Assembly: GCA_035456405.1 (NCBI GenBank)
Contig: DATIDG010000070.1
Span: forward strand, 62,001-126,000
Direction: 5' to 3'
DNA length: 64,000 bases
Source: JAGVSZ01 sp035456405
GTDB lineage: Bacteria; Pseudomonadota; Gammaproteobacteria; Burkholderiales; SG8-39
The notes beneath the pieces are model-generated. The model was not told the DNA's origin. It saw only the letters and a program-made list of their open reading frames with translations, and ran no database searches. Of this stretch, positions 1 to 9,100 are shown in pieces (position 1 is the stretch's first letter; each line of letters opens with the position of its first letter). The position numbers and the translations under genes were made by a program.

Positions 1-938
1 TTCAGCGTCGCGAGGCCGGCAGCGACGGCCACCGGGTTGCCCGACAGCGTGCCGGCCTGATAGACCGGTCCGAGCGGCGCGATCTTCGCCATGATGTCCT
101 TGCGCCCGCCGAATGCGCCGACCGGCATGCCGCCGCCGATGACCTTGCCGAGTGTGGTGAGGTCCGGCGTGATCCCGTAGAGGCCCTGGGCGCCCTCCGG
201 TCCGACCCGGAACCCCGTCATCACCTCGTCGAAGATGAGCACCGCGCCGTGCTGCGTGCAGAGGGAGCGCAGCGCACCGAGGAACTCGCGCGTGCCCGGC
301 ACGAGGTTCATGTTGCCGGCCACGGGCTCGACGATGACTCCGGCGATCTCGCCGCCGTGCTTCCGGAATGCGTCTTCGAGCTGGCCGGCGTCGTTGAAAC
401 TGAGCACCATCGTATGCGTGGCGGTCTCGGGCGTCACGCCCGCGGAGCTCGGATTGCCGAGCGTCAGCGCGCCCGAGCCGGCCTTCACGAGCAGCGCATC
501 GCCGTGACCGTGGTAGCAGCCCTCGAACTTTACGATCTTCGACCTTCCGGTGAAGCCGCGCGCGAGGCGCAGCGCGGTCATCGTCGCCTCGGTCCCGGAG
601 GAGACGAGCCGCACCATCTCCATGCTCGGCAGGGTGTTGCACAGGAGCTCCGCCATCTCGATCTCGAGCTCGGTGGGGGCCCCGAACGAAAGCCCTTCCA
701 GGGCACGGCTGCGGACCGCCTCGACGACCTCCGGATGCGCATGGCCCAGGATGAGCGGCCCCCACGAACCGACGTAGTCGATGTAGCGCATCCCGTCCGC
801 GTCCCAGAAGTACGCCCCCGCGCCGCGGGCAAAGAAGCGCGGCGTGCCGCCGACCGCGCGAAACGCGCGCACCGGCGAATTGACGCCGCCCGGGATGAGA
901 GCCTGCGCACGGGTGAACAGCTGCTCGTTGCGGTTCAT
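1..938 (-). CDS. hemL: Glutamate-1-semialdehyde 2,1-aminomutase (partial, C-terminus off the left edge)
   Basis: PLP-dependent aminomutase that turns glutamate-1-semialdehyde into 5-aminolevulinate, the first committed tetrapyrrole precursor in the C5 pathway. The minus-strand translation from ATG 938 opens with MNRNEQLFTRAQALIPGGVN and continues with the family motifs SSGTEATMTALRLARG, KFEGCYHGHGD and the PLP aspartate motif FDEVMTGFRVG. The visible part also contains the active-site lysine stretch LGKVIGGGMPVGAFGG, after which the frame runs off the window. The ATG overlaps the stop of thiE (ATGA), so the two are translationally coupled. Only about 312 of the usual ~430 residues are present because of the window edge; nothing suggests the gene is broken. 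Confidence 0.95.
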   Translation of the reverse strand, partial: MNRNEQLFTRAQALIPGGVNSPVRAFRAVGGTPRFFARGAGAYFWDADGMRYIDYVGSWGPLILGHAHPEVVEAVRSRALEGLSFGAPTELEIEMAELLCNTLPSMEMVRLVSSGTEATMTALRLARGFTGRSKIVKFEGCYHGHGDALLVKAGSGALTLGNPSSAGVTPETATHTMVLSFNDAGQLEDAFRKHGGEIAGVIVEPVAGNMNLVPGTREFLGALRSLCTQHGAVLIFDEVMTGFRVGPEGAQGLYGITPDLTTLGKVIGGGMPVGAFGGRKDIMAKIAPLGPVYQAGTLSGNPVAVAAGLATL

Positions 939-1588
939 GACGCCTCGATTCCTGCGAAGAGGTTCCGGAATTCGCGGGCGCGCCGCTCGACGTCGTCCGT
1001 CGCGAAGAGCGCGGTGATCACCGCGATCGAGTCGACCCCGGCGGCGAGGAGCTCGCCCGCGTTCGCGACCGTGATGCCGCCGATGGCGACGATCGGGACC
1101 GGAATCGCACGCCGCGCCGCGCGGTACAGCTCGAGCGGCGCCTGCGCCGCGCAGGGCTTGGTCGGCGAGGCGAACGCGCTCCCGAAGGCGACGTAGTCGG
1201 CGCCCGCCGCGACCGCCGTGCGCGCCAGCTCGAGCCGGTTATAGCACGACGCCCCGAGGAGCCGTCGCGGGCCCAGGCGCCGCCGCGCTTCCGCGAGGTC
1301 GCCGTCCTCGCGGCCGAGGTGCGCGCCGTCCGCGTCGAGCGCGGTCGCCAGCTCGAGATCGTCGTTCACGATCAGGGGTACGCCGGCGGGGCGGCACAGA
1401 TCCAGGAGCGCCTGCACCTGCTCGCGGCGCAGCTCCTCCGGCGCGGCCTTGTTCCGGTACTGGACCGCCGCGGCGCCCCCGCAAATCGCCGCGCCGACGA
1501 GCCGGATAAGCTCGCGCGTGTCCGCGACATCGGGGGTCAGCGCATAGAGGCCGCGCGGGAACCGCGTCACGGCGCGCGCCGGCCGCAT
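935..1588 (-). CDS. thiE: Thiamine-phosphate synthase
   Basis: Condenses HMP diphosphate with the thiazole phosphate to form thiamine monophosphate. The 217-aa TIM-barrel protein has the family landmarks VQYRNKAA near the N-terminus, LIVNDDLELA, DGAHLGREDGD, LLGASCYN, DYVAFGSAFASPTK and a C-terminal VAIGGITVANAGELLAAG phosphate-binding loop. I chose ATG 1588, seven codons inside a possible GTG start at 1609, because conserved sequence begins just after it (RFPRGLYALTPD). Its stop overlaps the hemL ATG. This thiE-hemL pair diverges from the rubredoxin gene, an arrangement I associate with betaproteobacteria. Confidence 0.93.
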   Translation of the reverse strand: MRPARAVTRFPRGLYALTPDVADTRELIRLVGAAICGGAAAVQYRNKAAPEELRREQVQALLDLCRPAGVPLIVNDDLELATALDADGAHLGREDGDLAEARRRLGPRRLLGASCYNRLELARTAVAAGADYVAFGSAFASPTKPCAAQAPLELYRAARRAIPVPIVAIGGITVANAGELLAAGVDSIAVITALFATDDVERRAREFRNLFAGIEAS

Positions 1589-1712
1589 CGTGGAATGGGA
1601 GGGGAGCACGAGCGGGCGTTACGGTGAGTGCCCATGCTGGCCATGCACGGGGCCGCACGGTATGATCCGCCCGATTTTAGCGCAGCCCTCCGCACTTCAA
1701 ACCCTTATTTCA

Positions 1713-1898
1713 ATGGCAGAAACCACTCAGACCTACAAGACATGGATGTGCCTCATCTGCGGGTTCATCTACGATGAGGCGGCCGGGCTGCCGGAGGAGG
1801 GGATCCCACCCGCGACCCGGTGGGAGGACGTCCCGATCAACTGGACCTGCCCCGAGTGCGGCGCGCGCAAGGAAGACTTCGAGATGGTCGAGATCTAA
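1713..1898 (+). CDS. Rubredoxin
   Basis: Small iron electron carrier of 61 residues. It has the two metal-binding knuckles CLICG (near residue 13) and CPECG (near residue 46) of a single Fe(Cys)4 site, and the conserved aromatic core including the tyrosine in the GFIYDEAAG stretch and WTCPECG. The ATG at 1713 was preferred over an upstream in-frame start because the extension would have no family counterpart. The gene diverges from thiE-hemL and precedes the pil chemosensory operon; downstream lies a repeat that could also stop its transcript. Redox partners cannot be told from this window. Confidence 0.95.
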   Translation: MAETTQTYKTWMCLICGFIYDEAAGLPEEGIPPATRWEDVPINWTCPECGARKEDFEMVEI

Positions 1899-1907
1899 CT
1901 CGATTTC

Positions 1908-1976
1908 ATGACGCGCGGGGCCGCATTTCCTCGCGCACCCAATGTCAGGAAAACCGCTGCCCGCGGCACCGGTTTT
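1908..1976 (-). repeat. Two-hairpin intergenic repeat, copy A (reverse orientation)
   Basis: Read on the minus strand this matches the copies at 3083, 15109 and 16164: an imperfect palindrome with a GNG-type loop, then TTTCCTGACNTTGGG, then a second hairpin. On the plus strand the first palindrome is AAAACCG-C-TGCC / GGCA-C-CGGTTTT (1948-1974), an 11-bp stem with one C/C mismatch followed by a pyrimidine-rich CTCTTCTCTTT. Copy A could therefore also end the rubredoxin transcript. The remainder of the 1899-2293 gap holds no gene I can support. Confidence 0.65.
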
Positions 1977-2136
1977 CTCTTCTCTTTAGTCGACAAGCTT
2001 CCGCCCCTCCCGCGCCGGCCCGCCGCCATCGCCGCCTGCTCCGGCACCCCCACGTTCGTCGTCAGCCCGTCCCCGGCCTGCGTTCTCCCCCGAAAATCCC
2101 CGCGTCGGACGGGCGGAACGGTCTCGCCCGGGCCTA

Positions 2137-2164
2137 TTGCACACTTCAGAAACCGCGTTAAATA
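2137..2164 (+). promoter_or_regulatory. Candidate sigma-70 promoter for the pilG operon
   Basis: TTGCAC (2137-2142) and TAAATA (2159-2164) are separated by 16 bp, about 130 bp before the pilG start. The AT-rich -10 stands out in this GC-rich sequence. Inferred by eye only. Confidence 0.4.
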
Positions 2165-2293
2165 ATTCGCCGAACCCATGATTCCCGGATAGCTTCCGGT
2201 TTCCGGACGCGCTTAAAATGGGCGCCTGCCCAGGCGCAGGTGGCCCAGTCGCCGCCGTTTCCCGCGCGGGGCCGGAAAAAAAGAGGCCCGACC

Positions 2294-2689
2294 TTGAGCG
2301 ATACCGCCACCCTGGCCGGTGTGAAAGTGATGGTGATCGATGATTCGAACACCATCCGCCGCAGCGCCGAGATCTTCCTCGCGCAAGCCGGCTGCCAAGT
2401 GATCCTGGCTGAAGACGGCTTCGACGCCCTCGCGAAGATCACCGATCACCAGCCGGACCTGATCTTCTGCGACATCATGATGCCGCGCCTAGACGGCTAT
2501 CAGACCTGCGCGCTGATCAAGAAGAACGTCCGGTTCGCCGGCACTCCGGTGATCATGCTGTCCTCCAAGGACGGCCTGTTCGACCGCGCGCGCGGCCGGA
2601 TGGTCGGGTCGGACGAGTACCTGACCAAACCCTTTACCAAAGACAGCCTGCTGAAGACCGTCGGCGCACACGCGCTGCACCGCGTCTAG
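2294..2689 (+). CDS. pilG: Twitching motility response regulator PilG
   Basis: Single-domain CheY-like receiver of the Pil-Chp system that promotes type IV pilus extension. It keeps the acidic pair D16-D17, the phospho-acceptor D60 in FCDIMMPRLDGYQTCALIKK, the switch region PVIMLSSKDGLFDRARGR and K112 in LTKPF. The stretches DGYQTCALIK and SSKDGLFD are specific to PilG rather than CheY in general. The start is uncertain: TTG 2294 with an AGAGG a few bases upstream fits the family length (131 aa). A GTG at 2240 would add an 18-residue tail with no counterpart. It heads pilG-pilH-pilI-pilJ-chpA. Confidence 0.92.
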   Translation: MSDTATLAGVKVMVIDDSNTIRRSAEIFLAQAGCQVILAEDGFDALAKITDHQPDLIFCDIMMPRLDGYQTCALIKKNVRFAGTPVIMLSSKDGLFDRARGRMVGSDEYLTKPFTKDSLLKTVGAHALHRV

Positions 2690-2705
2690 GGCAGCGGAGA
2701 AACTC

Positions 2706-3080
2706 ATGCCCGTCAAGAAGATCCTCGTCGTCGACGATTCGCCCACCGACCGCCAGTACATGCTGGAGACGCTCGCCAAGAAGGGCTTCCAGGTGGTGAT
2801 CGCCGAGAACGGCGAGGACGCCATCGTCAAGGCCAAGGCCGAGCTGCCCGACCTGATCCTCATGGACGTCGTGATGCCCGGGCTGAACGGCTACCAGGCG
2901 ACGCGCCAGATCACTCGCGACGACGCCACCAAACACATCCCGGTGATCATGTGCACGAGCAAGGGCGCGGACACCGACAAGATCTGGGGCATGCGCCAGG
3001 GCGCAAACGACTACCTGGTGAAGCCGGTCGACGCGGCGCAGCTGCTCGCGAAGATCGCCCAGCTGTCCGCCGCCAGCTAG
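2706..3080 (+). CDS. pilH: Twitching motility response regulator PilH
   Basis: Second stand-alone receiver of the Pil-Chp pathway (124 aa), thought in other bacteria to act as phosphate sink or to favour pilus retraction. VVDDSPTDRQYM carries the acidic pair, D54 in LILMDVVMPGLNGYQATRQI is the acceptor site, and CTSKGADTDKIWGMRQGA followed by YLVKPVD matches PilH closely. It lies 16 bp after pilG with GGAGA just upstream of ATG 2706, so the two are co-transcribed. Confidence 0.95.
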   Translation: MPVKKILVVDDSPTDRQYMLETLAKKGFQVVIAENGEDAIVKAKAELPDLILMDVVMPGLNGYQATRQITRDDATKHIPVIMCTSKGADTDKIWGMRQGANDYLVKPVDAAQLLAKIAQLSAAS

Positions 3081-3082
3081 AG

Positions 3083-3168
3083 AGAAACACGATGCCGAAG
3101 GCAGCGTCTTTCCTGACCTTGGGGTGCCCGAGGAGCTGTGGCCCTTCGGATCGAAACGCGTAGACGCG
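3083..3168 (+). repeat. Two-hairpin intergenic repeat, copy B
   Basis: Lies between the pilH stop and the pilI start. The first palindrome is GAAACACGATGCC-gaa-GGCAGCGTCTTTC (3084-3112; 11 of 13 positions pair). It is followed by the shared spacer CCTGACCTTGGGG and a degraded second stem around CCGAGG...CTTCGG. Same orientation as copies C and D, ending only a few bases before the pilI ATG. Confidence 0.7.
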
Positions 3169-3170
3169 AG

Positions 3171-3680
3171 ATGGCCCGCCGAGTCAGCCTCCGCGAGTTC
3201 CAGCAGGACCTCGTCCGCCGCCTAAACGAAGCGGCGGCGGCCGACGCCCCGTCGGCGCGGCTCGGCATACAGGTCGGTCCGGAGCTCTGGCTGGTGCGGC
3301 TCGAGGAGGCGGGCGAGGTGATGCCGGTGCCGGCAATCGCGAACGTGCCGCTGACCCGGGGCTGGTTCCGGGGTCTCGCGAACATCCGTGGAAACCTCTT
3401 CAGCGTCATCGATCTTTCGGCATTCCAGGGCGGCGAGCCCACGCCGCACACACCGGACTCACGGCTGCTCCTGGTGGCGGAGCGCTACCACTTGAACGCC
3501 GCGCTGCTGGTGAACCGCATGCTCGGGCTGCGCAATCTGCAGCACTTCGAGCCGCGTCCGGGCGAGAGCGAGCGGCCGTGGGAAGCGGGGCGCTTCGCGG
3601 ATCGCGAGGGGCAGGTGTGGCGCGAATTGAGCATGAATGAGTTGGTGTACAGCGAGGGATTCCTGCAGACCGGCATATAG
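3171..3680 (+). CDS. pilI: CheW-like chemotaxis adaptor PilI
   Basis: Scaffold linking the receptor PilJ to the kinase ChpA. The 169-aa protein begins MARRVSLREFQQDLVRRL, then has a CheW fold: LGIQVGPELWLVRLEEAGEVMPVP, the TRGWFRGLANIRGNLFSVIDL signature, and a C-terminal WRELSMNELVYSEGFLQ typical of PilI. I chose ATG 3171 because an upstream GTG at 3138 would place the start inside the intergenic repeat. Without the repeat the gap to pilH would be tiny, so the repeat appears to have inserted into the operon. Confidence 0.92.
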   Translation: MARRVSLREFQQDLVRRLNEAAAADAPSARLGIQVGPELWLVRLEEAGEVMPVPAIANVPLTRGWFRGLANIRGNLFSVIDLSAFQGGEPTPHTPDSRLLLVAERYHLNAALLVNRMLGLRNLQHFEPRPGESERPWEAGRFADREGQVWRELSMNELVYSEGFLQTGI

Positions 3681-3778
3681 CGGGCGGCAGGGAAAGAAAA
3701 CGGGCCTGCGGCGCGAAGGGAAGCGCGCCGGCGGGAACAGAGAGAAATACGAATAGGCGCAGGATCGCGGGGGAAGTC

Positions 3779-5986
3779 ATGGCAATCAATTTGAAGGCGT
3801 TGAGCATCGGCCTCGGCAAGGGGAAGGACGCCGGCAAGGCGTCGCCCATCAAGGCGCCGGCCAAGAAAGCGCCGGTGCAGGCGAGCTCGACTTCGATCCT
3901 CGAGTCGGTGGGCGCCCCTAAGAAGAAAGGCGCCCTCGCCGGCAAGTCGTTCCGCGTGCAGACGCAGGTGCTGTTGACGGTGCTCGGTTTCCTCGTGTTC
4001 GCGATCGCGCTGCTCGGCTGGCTGGCGATCCGCACCACCTCGAACGGCGCCGCCTACATCAGTGCGTCGGGGCAGATGCGCATGCTGTCGCAGCGGATTG
4101 CGAAGGAATCGCAGCAGGGGCTGCAGGGCAGCGCCGCGGCATTCGGCCGGCTCAAGTCGAGCCGCGACGAGTTCGCCGGCCTGCTCGACGCGGTGACGGC
4201 CGGCGGCAAGGTCGGCGAAGTCGACGTGCCGCCGACCTCGGAGGGCGTCAAGCCCGTGCTCGATAAGGTGACGCAGGTCTGGCAGAAGTCGGACAAGAAC
4301 GTCGGGCTCGTCCTCACGCAGCAGAAAAACCTCATCGCTCTCGGTGCCGCGGTCAAGGCGATCAACGACAACAACCCGCTGCTGCTCGACCTCGCCGAGC
4401 AGGTCGCGGCGCTCAAGCTGCAGACGCAGGCCGGCTCGCGCGAGATCTCGGCGGCAGGCCAGCTCGTCATGCTCACCCAGCGGATGGCGAAGAACGCCAA
4501 CGCGCTGCTAGCCTCCGACGTCATCGACCCCGAGGTGACCTTCCTGCTCGGCAAGGACTCCAATACGTTCCGCGACCTCCTCGCGGCCCTGGCCAAGGGC
4601 AGCGATGCGCTGCGCGTGTCGGCGGCGCGCGACCCGGAGACGCAGGAGAAGCTGAAGGAGCTCGACGCCGCCTACCAGGAGTACCGCAAGGCGGTGAACT
4701 CGATCCTCGGCAACATGCAGCCGCTCGTGAACGCGAAGGCGGCGGGCCGCAACGTCGTGAACGACTCGGAGGCCCTGCTCAAGGCGTCCGACGAGCTTGC
4801 GGCCGCCTACGAGGGCGAGCTCGGGCAGACCTGGATTCACTACATCGTCATGGCGCTTTGCGCGGCCGGCGCCATCGTCGCCGTCGTGCTGATGGCCAAG
4901 GCGTACCGCGACGAGAGCGAGCGCCGGACCGCCGACCAGGTGAAGCTACGGGAAGACGCGGAGCGCCTGCGGAGCGAAGCCGAATCGCAGAACAAGGCGA
5001 ACCAGGAGGCCATTCTCCGTCTGATGAACGAGATGGGCAGCCTCGCCGACGGCGACCTCACGGTGCAGGCGACCGTGACCGAGGACATCACCGGCGCGAT
5101 TGCCGACTCGGTGAACTACACGATCGAGGAGCTGCGCGTCCTCGTCGGCCGCATCAACAGCGCGGCGGCACAGGTGACGAGCGCGACCGAGTCCGCGCAG
5201 GCGACCTCGGTAAAGCTTCTCCAGGCCGCGGAGCGGCAGTCGAAGGAGATCCAGGAAGCGGGCGCGTCGGTCCTCAAGATGGCGCGCGCAATTAACGAGG
5301 TGTCGGCGAGCGCGTCGAAGTCGGTGAGCGTCGCGCGCCAGTCGCTGTCGGCCGCGCAGAAGGGCCAGGAGGCGGTGTCAAACTCCATCAGCGGCATGGG
5401 CGAGATCCGCGAGCAGATCCAGGAAACAGCGAAGCGGATCAAGCGCCTCGGTGAATCCTCGCAGGAGATCGGCGAGATCGTGGAACTGATTTCGGACATT
5501 ACCGAGCAGACGAACGTGCTGGCGCTGAACGCCGCGATCCAGGCAGCGAGCGCGGGCGAGGCGGGCCGCGGCTTCACGGTGGTCGCAGAGGAGGTGCAGC
5601 GCCTCGCGGAACGCTCCACGGAGGCGACGAAGCAGATCGCCGCGATCGTGAAGACGATTCAGACCGACACGCACGACGCCGTGGCCGCCATGGAGAAGAG
5701 CACCGTCGGCGTGGTCGAGGGGGCGAAACTCTCTGATGCCGCGGGCCAGGCGCTGTCCGAGATCGGCGAGGTGTCGCGCCGGCTGGCGCAGCTCATCGAG
5801 GAGATCTCGGTGACCGCGCAGGCGCAGGCGCAGGCGGCGGGGGTCGTGGCGACCTCGATGCAAGACATTCTGTCGGTGACGAAGCAGACCACGGAAGGTA
5901 CGAAGCAGACCGCGGTCTCGGTCGGACAGATCGCCAAGCTCGCGCAGGAACTCAAGGGTTCGGTCGCGAACTTCAAGATCGCGTAA
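3779..5986 (+). CDS. pilJ: Type IV pilus methyl-accepting chemotaxis protein PilJ
   Basis: Inner-membrane receptor of the Pil-Chp pathway (735 aa). It has a basic, Lys/Ala/Pro-rich cytoplasmic N-terminus, a first membrane segment at about residues 63-86, and a periplasmic region with two PilJ-type repeats (SGQMRMLSQRIAKES and AGQLVMLTQRMAKNA). A second membrane helix lies at about 351-374, followed by a HAMP-like linker and a long coiled-coil signalling domain. The hairpin tip ITEQTNVLALNAAIQAASAG, near residue 574, binds adaptor and kinase in this family. No C-terminal methyltransferase-tethering pentapeptide is visible. It follows pilI and precedes chpA. Confidence 0.95.
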   Translation: MAINLKALSIGLGKGKDAGKASPIKAPAKKAPVQASSTSILESVGAPKKKGALAGKSFRVQTQVLLTVLGFLVFAIALLGWLAIRTTSNGAAYISASGQMRMLSQRIAKESQQGLQGSAAAFGRLKSSRDEFAGLLDAVTAGGKVGEVDVPPTSEGVKPVLDKVTQVWQKSDKNVGLVLTQQKNLIALGAAVKAINDNNPLLLDLAEQVAALKLQTQAGSREISAAGQLVMLTQRMAKNANALLASDVIDPEVTFLLGKDSNTFRDLLAALAKGSDALRVSAARDPETQEKLKELDAAYQEYRKAVNSILGNMQPLVNAKAAGRNVVNDSEALLKASDELAAAYEGELGQTWIHYIVMALCAAGAIVAVVLMAKAYRDESERRTADQVKLREDAERLRSEAESQNKANQEAILRLMNEMGSLADGDLTVQATVTEDITGAIADSVNYTIEELRVLVGRINSAAAQVTSATESAQATSVKLLQAAERQSKEIQEAGASVLKMARAINEVSASASKSVSVARQSLSAAQKGQEAVSNSISGMGEIREQIQETAKRIKRLGESSQEIGEIVELISDITEQTNVLALNAAIQAASAGEAGRGFTVVAEEVQRLAERSTEATKQIAAIVKTIQTDTHDAVAAMEKSTVGVVEGAKLSDAAGQALSEIGEVSRRLAQLIEEISVTAQAQAQAAGVVATSMQDILSVTKQTTEGTKQTAVSVGQIAKLAQELKGSVANFKIA

Positions 5987-6130
5987 GTCGCGCGGCACGG
6001 GTCAGGGAACGGCTTTGGTCCGGCGGCCGCGCGGAGGGAAGACGCGTGATCGATCGACGGCGCCAGCCGGCCGATCGGCGCGAAGCCGTAGTGGCGTGGT
6101 CGAGGACGACGACAAGGCAGGGCGGCAGTC

Positions 6131-9100
6131 ATGAGCACGCCGGATGACTTCGACATCGGCCCACTGACGTGGGTCAAGAGCGAGATCGATCAGGCGCTGG
6201 AGCGGTCGTTGACCGCGCTGCGCGCGTACGCCGCCAACCCGGGCGACTCGAACCAGATCCGGTTCTCGCAGACCCATTTTCACCAGGCGCATGGCGCGCT
6301 GCAGATCGTCGGTCTCGACGGCGTCACGCGCCTTTCCGAGGAGCTCGACGGGCTGCTCGGCGACATCGCCAAGAGCGGCGGCGCGCCGGCGCCCGAGGCC
6401 GTGAGCGCCGCGAAGCACGCGTTCGGCGCGATCACCGCATACCTCGACCAGCTCCTCGTCGGCGAGCCGAACCAGCCACTCAGGCTCTTCGCCGTCTACC
6501 GCGACGTCGCAAAGTTGCGCGGGCGCGAAGGCGTCGATCCCGTCGACCTCTACTATCCCGACCTGACGCGCCGGCCGCCGCGCCGCGAGAAGCCGCCGGT
6601 CGACGTCCCGGCAGGGCAGGGCCAGCAGTACTACCGCGATCAGCGCGGACGCTACCAGCGCGGGCTGCTCAAGTGGCTCAAGAAGGACTGGACCGGCGTG
6701 GAGGACATGCGCGCCGCGGTCGCGGCAGTCGAGGCCGCACAGACCAATCCCGCGAGCCGCGCGTTCTGGTGGGTGGCGCTCGGCTTCTTCGATGCGCTCT
6801 TCGCGAAGGCGATTGCGGACCAGGCGACGGTGGCCCGGCTCGCGAACCGCGTCGAGCAGCAGCTCAAGCGCCTGATGGAAGGATCAGCGACCGTGGCCGA
6901 GCGGCTGATGCGAGAGGCACTGTTCGCGGTCGCGCGCGCGCGACCGGCGACCGAGCACGTGCGCAACGTCCAGGAGGTCTTCCAGCTGTCCGGCTCGGTG
7001 CCGGCGGCCTTCGAGCTGAAGAGCGAGAACTCGCCGCAGTTTCCGGCCCTGCGCGCTCTGCGGGAGGCGGTCGGCGGCGCCAAGACGGCGTGGAACAAGG
7101 TCGCGTCCGGCCACCAGCCGAGCATCGCGACCTTCCGCGATCTCGCCGTCCAGATGCGCGACCGCGCAGCCGAGCTGAAGCAGCCGGAGCTCGCGAAGAT
7201 CGCGGACGAGGTGGCGACCCTCGCCGCCTGGGTGGGCGACGGGCCGAGCCGGCTCACCGACGGCGTCGCGATGGAGACCGCAACCGCGCTCCTCCTCATC
7301 GAAAACGCGGTCGACAACTTCGCTACTCTCGGCGCCGAGTTCGCCCAGCAGGCCAATCTCATGCACCGCCGCCTCCAGGCGGTCGTGAAAGGCGAGGCGC
7401 CGCACGCCAGCCAGCCGGTGCCGGTGCTGGACGAGATGTCGCGTCGCGCCCAGGAGCGCCTGCTGATGGCGCAGGTCGTCTCCGAGATCCAGGCGAGCCT
7501 GCGCGCGATCGAGCAGGCCCTCGACGCGTTCTTCCGCGACGCCGCCAAGCGCGGGGAGCTGGCGAGCCTCGACAAGCCGGTCCGCCAGGTGCTCGGCGCG
7601 CTGACGATGCTTAACGAGGACCGCGCCGCCGCGGCGCTGTCGCAGTGCGCGGCCGAGATCCAGCGTTTCGCGCAGGCCGGCTATGCGCCGGCGCAGGGCG
7701 ACTTCGAGCGCGTGGCCGGCACCCTTTCGGGGCTCGGCTTCTACGTCGACGCCCTCCAGCACGGCAAGGCCGACTTCGACCAGTTCATGCGGCCGATCGC
7801 CGCCAGGAAGATCGAGGTCGTGGAGCAGGCCGAGGAGCAGACTGCCGGCGGCACGGTCGAGGCCGAGCTCGAGAAGGGCAAGAAGGAGCTGAACGCGATC
7901 TACGAGCGGTGGAAGCGCGAGCCGCAGAACTCGTCGGTCAAGGAAGAGCTGCGCGGGAAGGCCACAGCGATGCAGAAGGACGCGGGGCTCGTGGCGGACG
8001 CGAAGCTCGAGCTCCAGGCGGCCGACATGCTGCGCATCCTCGACGCGACCGACGCGAAGCCGTTCGATCCCAAGGTCTCGCAGGTCCTCACTGCAATTCA
8101 GCCGGCAGCGCCCGCCGCGCCGTCGCCAGAGGCGCAGAAGTTCATCGCCGCGAGCGCCGAGACCGTCGACGCGGAGCTGCTCTCCGTCTATCTCGAGGAG
8201 GCAGGCGAGGTGCTCGGCACGATCGGCGAGAACCTCGGGCAGGCGCGCGAGTTGCCGCAGAACATCGAGCTCCTGCGCACGATCCGCCGCGGTTTCCACA
8301 CGCTGAAGGGCAGCGGCCGCATGGTCGGCCTCACGCGCCTCGGCGAGGCCGCGTGGGCGGTCGAGCAGGTGATGAACCGCTGGCTCGAGGAAGAGCGCGC
8401 GGCCACCCCCGACCTCTTCACGCTGATCGGAACGGCCCGGCAGTTCTTCGAGGGCGCGGTCGCCAGCCTCAAGGCCGGCGGTTCGAGCCCCGACGAGTCG
8501 GCGACCGTCGCGATGGCGAACAAGGTCAAGGCCGGCGAGGCCCTGGGCGAAATCCCGGCTGAAATCGCCGCCGTGCCGCCTGCGGTCTTCGCGCCGGAGG
8601 CTCCGCAGGTCGTCGAGGCCCCCGCGCTGCTTCAGGAAATCGATCTCGCAGCGATCGCGCCCGCCCCCGAGCCCGAAACCGTCACGCCCGTACCGGTTGC
8701 GCCAGTCGAGATCGCACCCGCGCTCGCACCGGTCGAGGAACTGCCCGCGATCGCGCTTCCCGCCGTCGAGCTGCCGGCGATCGAGCCCGTCGCCGCGCCG
8801 GCGCCAGAGGCCGATGAGACCATCACGATCGGTGACGTGCAGCTCTCGCAGTCGCTCTACGTCATCTTCCTCGAGGAAACGCGCGCCCATCTCGACGCGC
8901 TTGCCGCGGGCCGGCAGCGGCTCGACGAAGGAGAGCACGTCACCGAGGACTTCGAGCGGGCCGCGCACACGCTCGCGGGAATCGCCGGCACCGTCAAGGT
9001 CGACGCGGTGAAGGACATCGGGCACGCGCTCGAAGGCCTGCTGGAGCGGCTGCTCGACAAGCCGGCCGATCCCGCGGCCCGCGCCCTCATCGGCGAAGCG

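Noticed and set aside
1908..2165. An 85-codon frame after the rubredoxin gene
   Set aside because: Its first part is the intergenic repeat read as protein, and no ribosome-binding site or family resemblance is seen.
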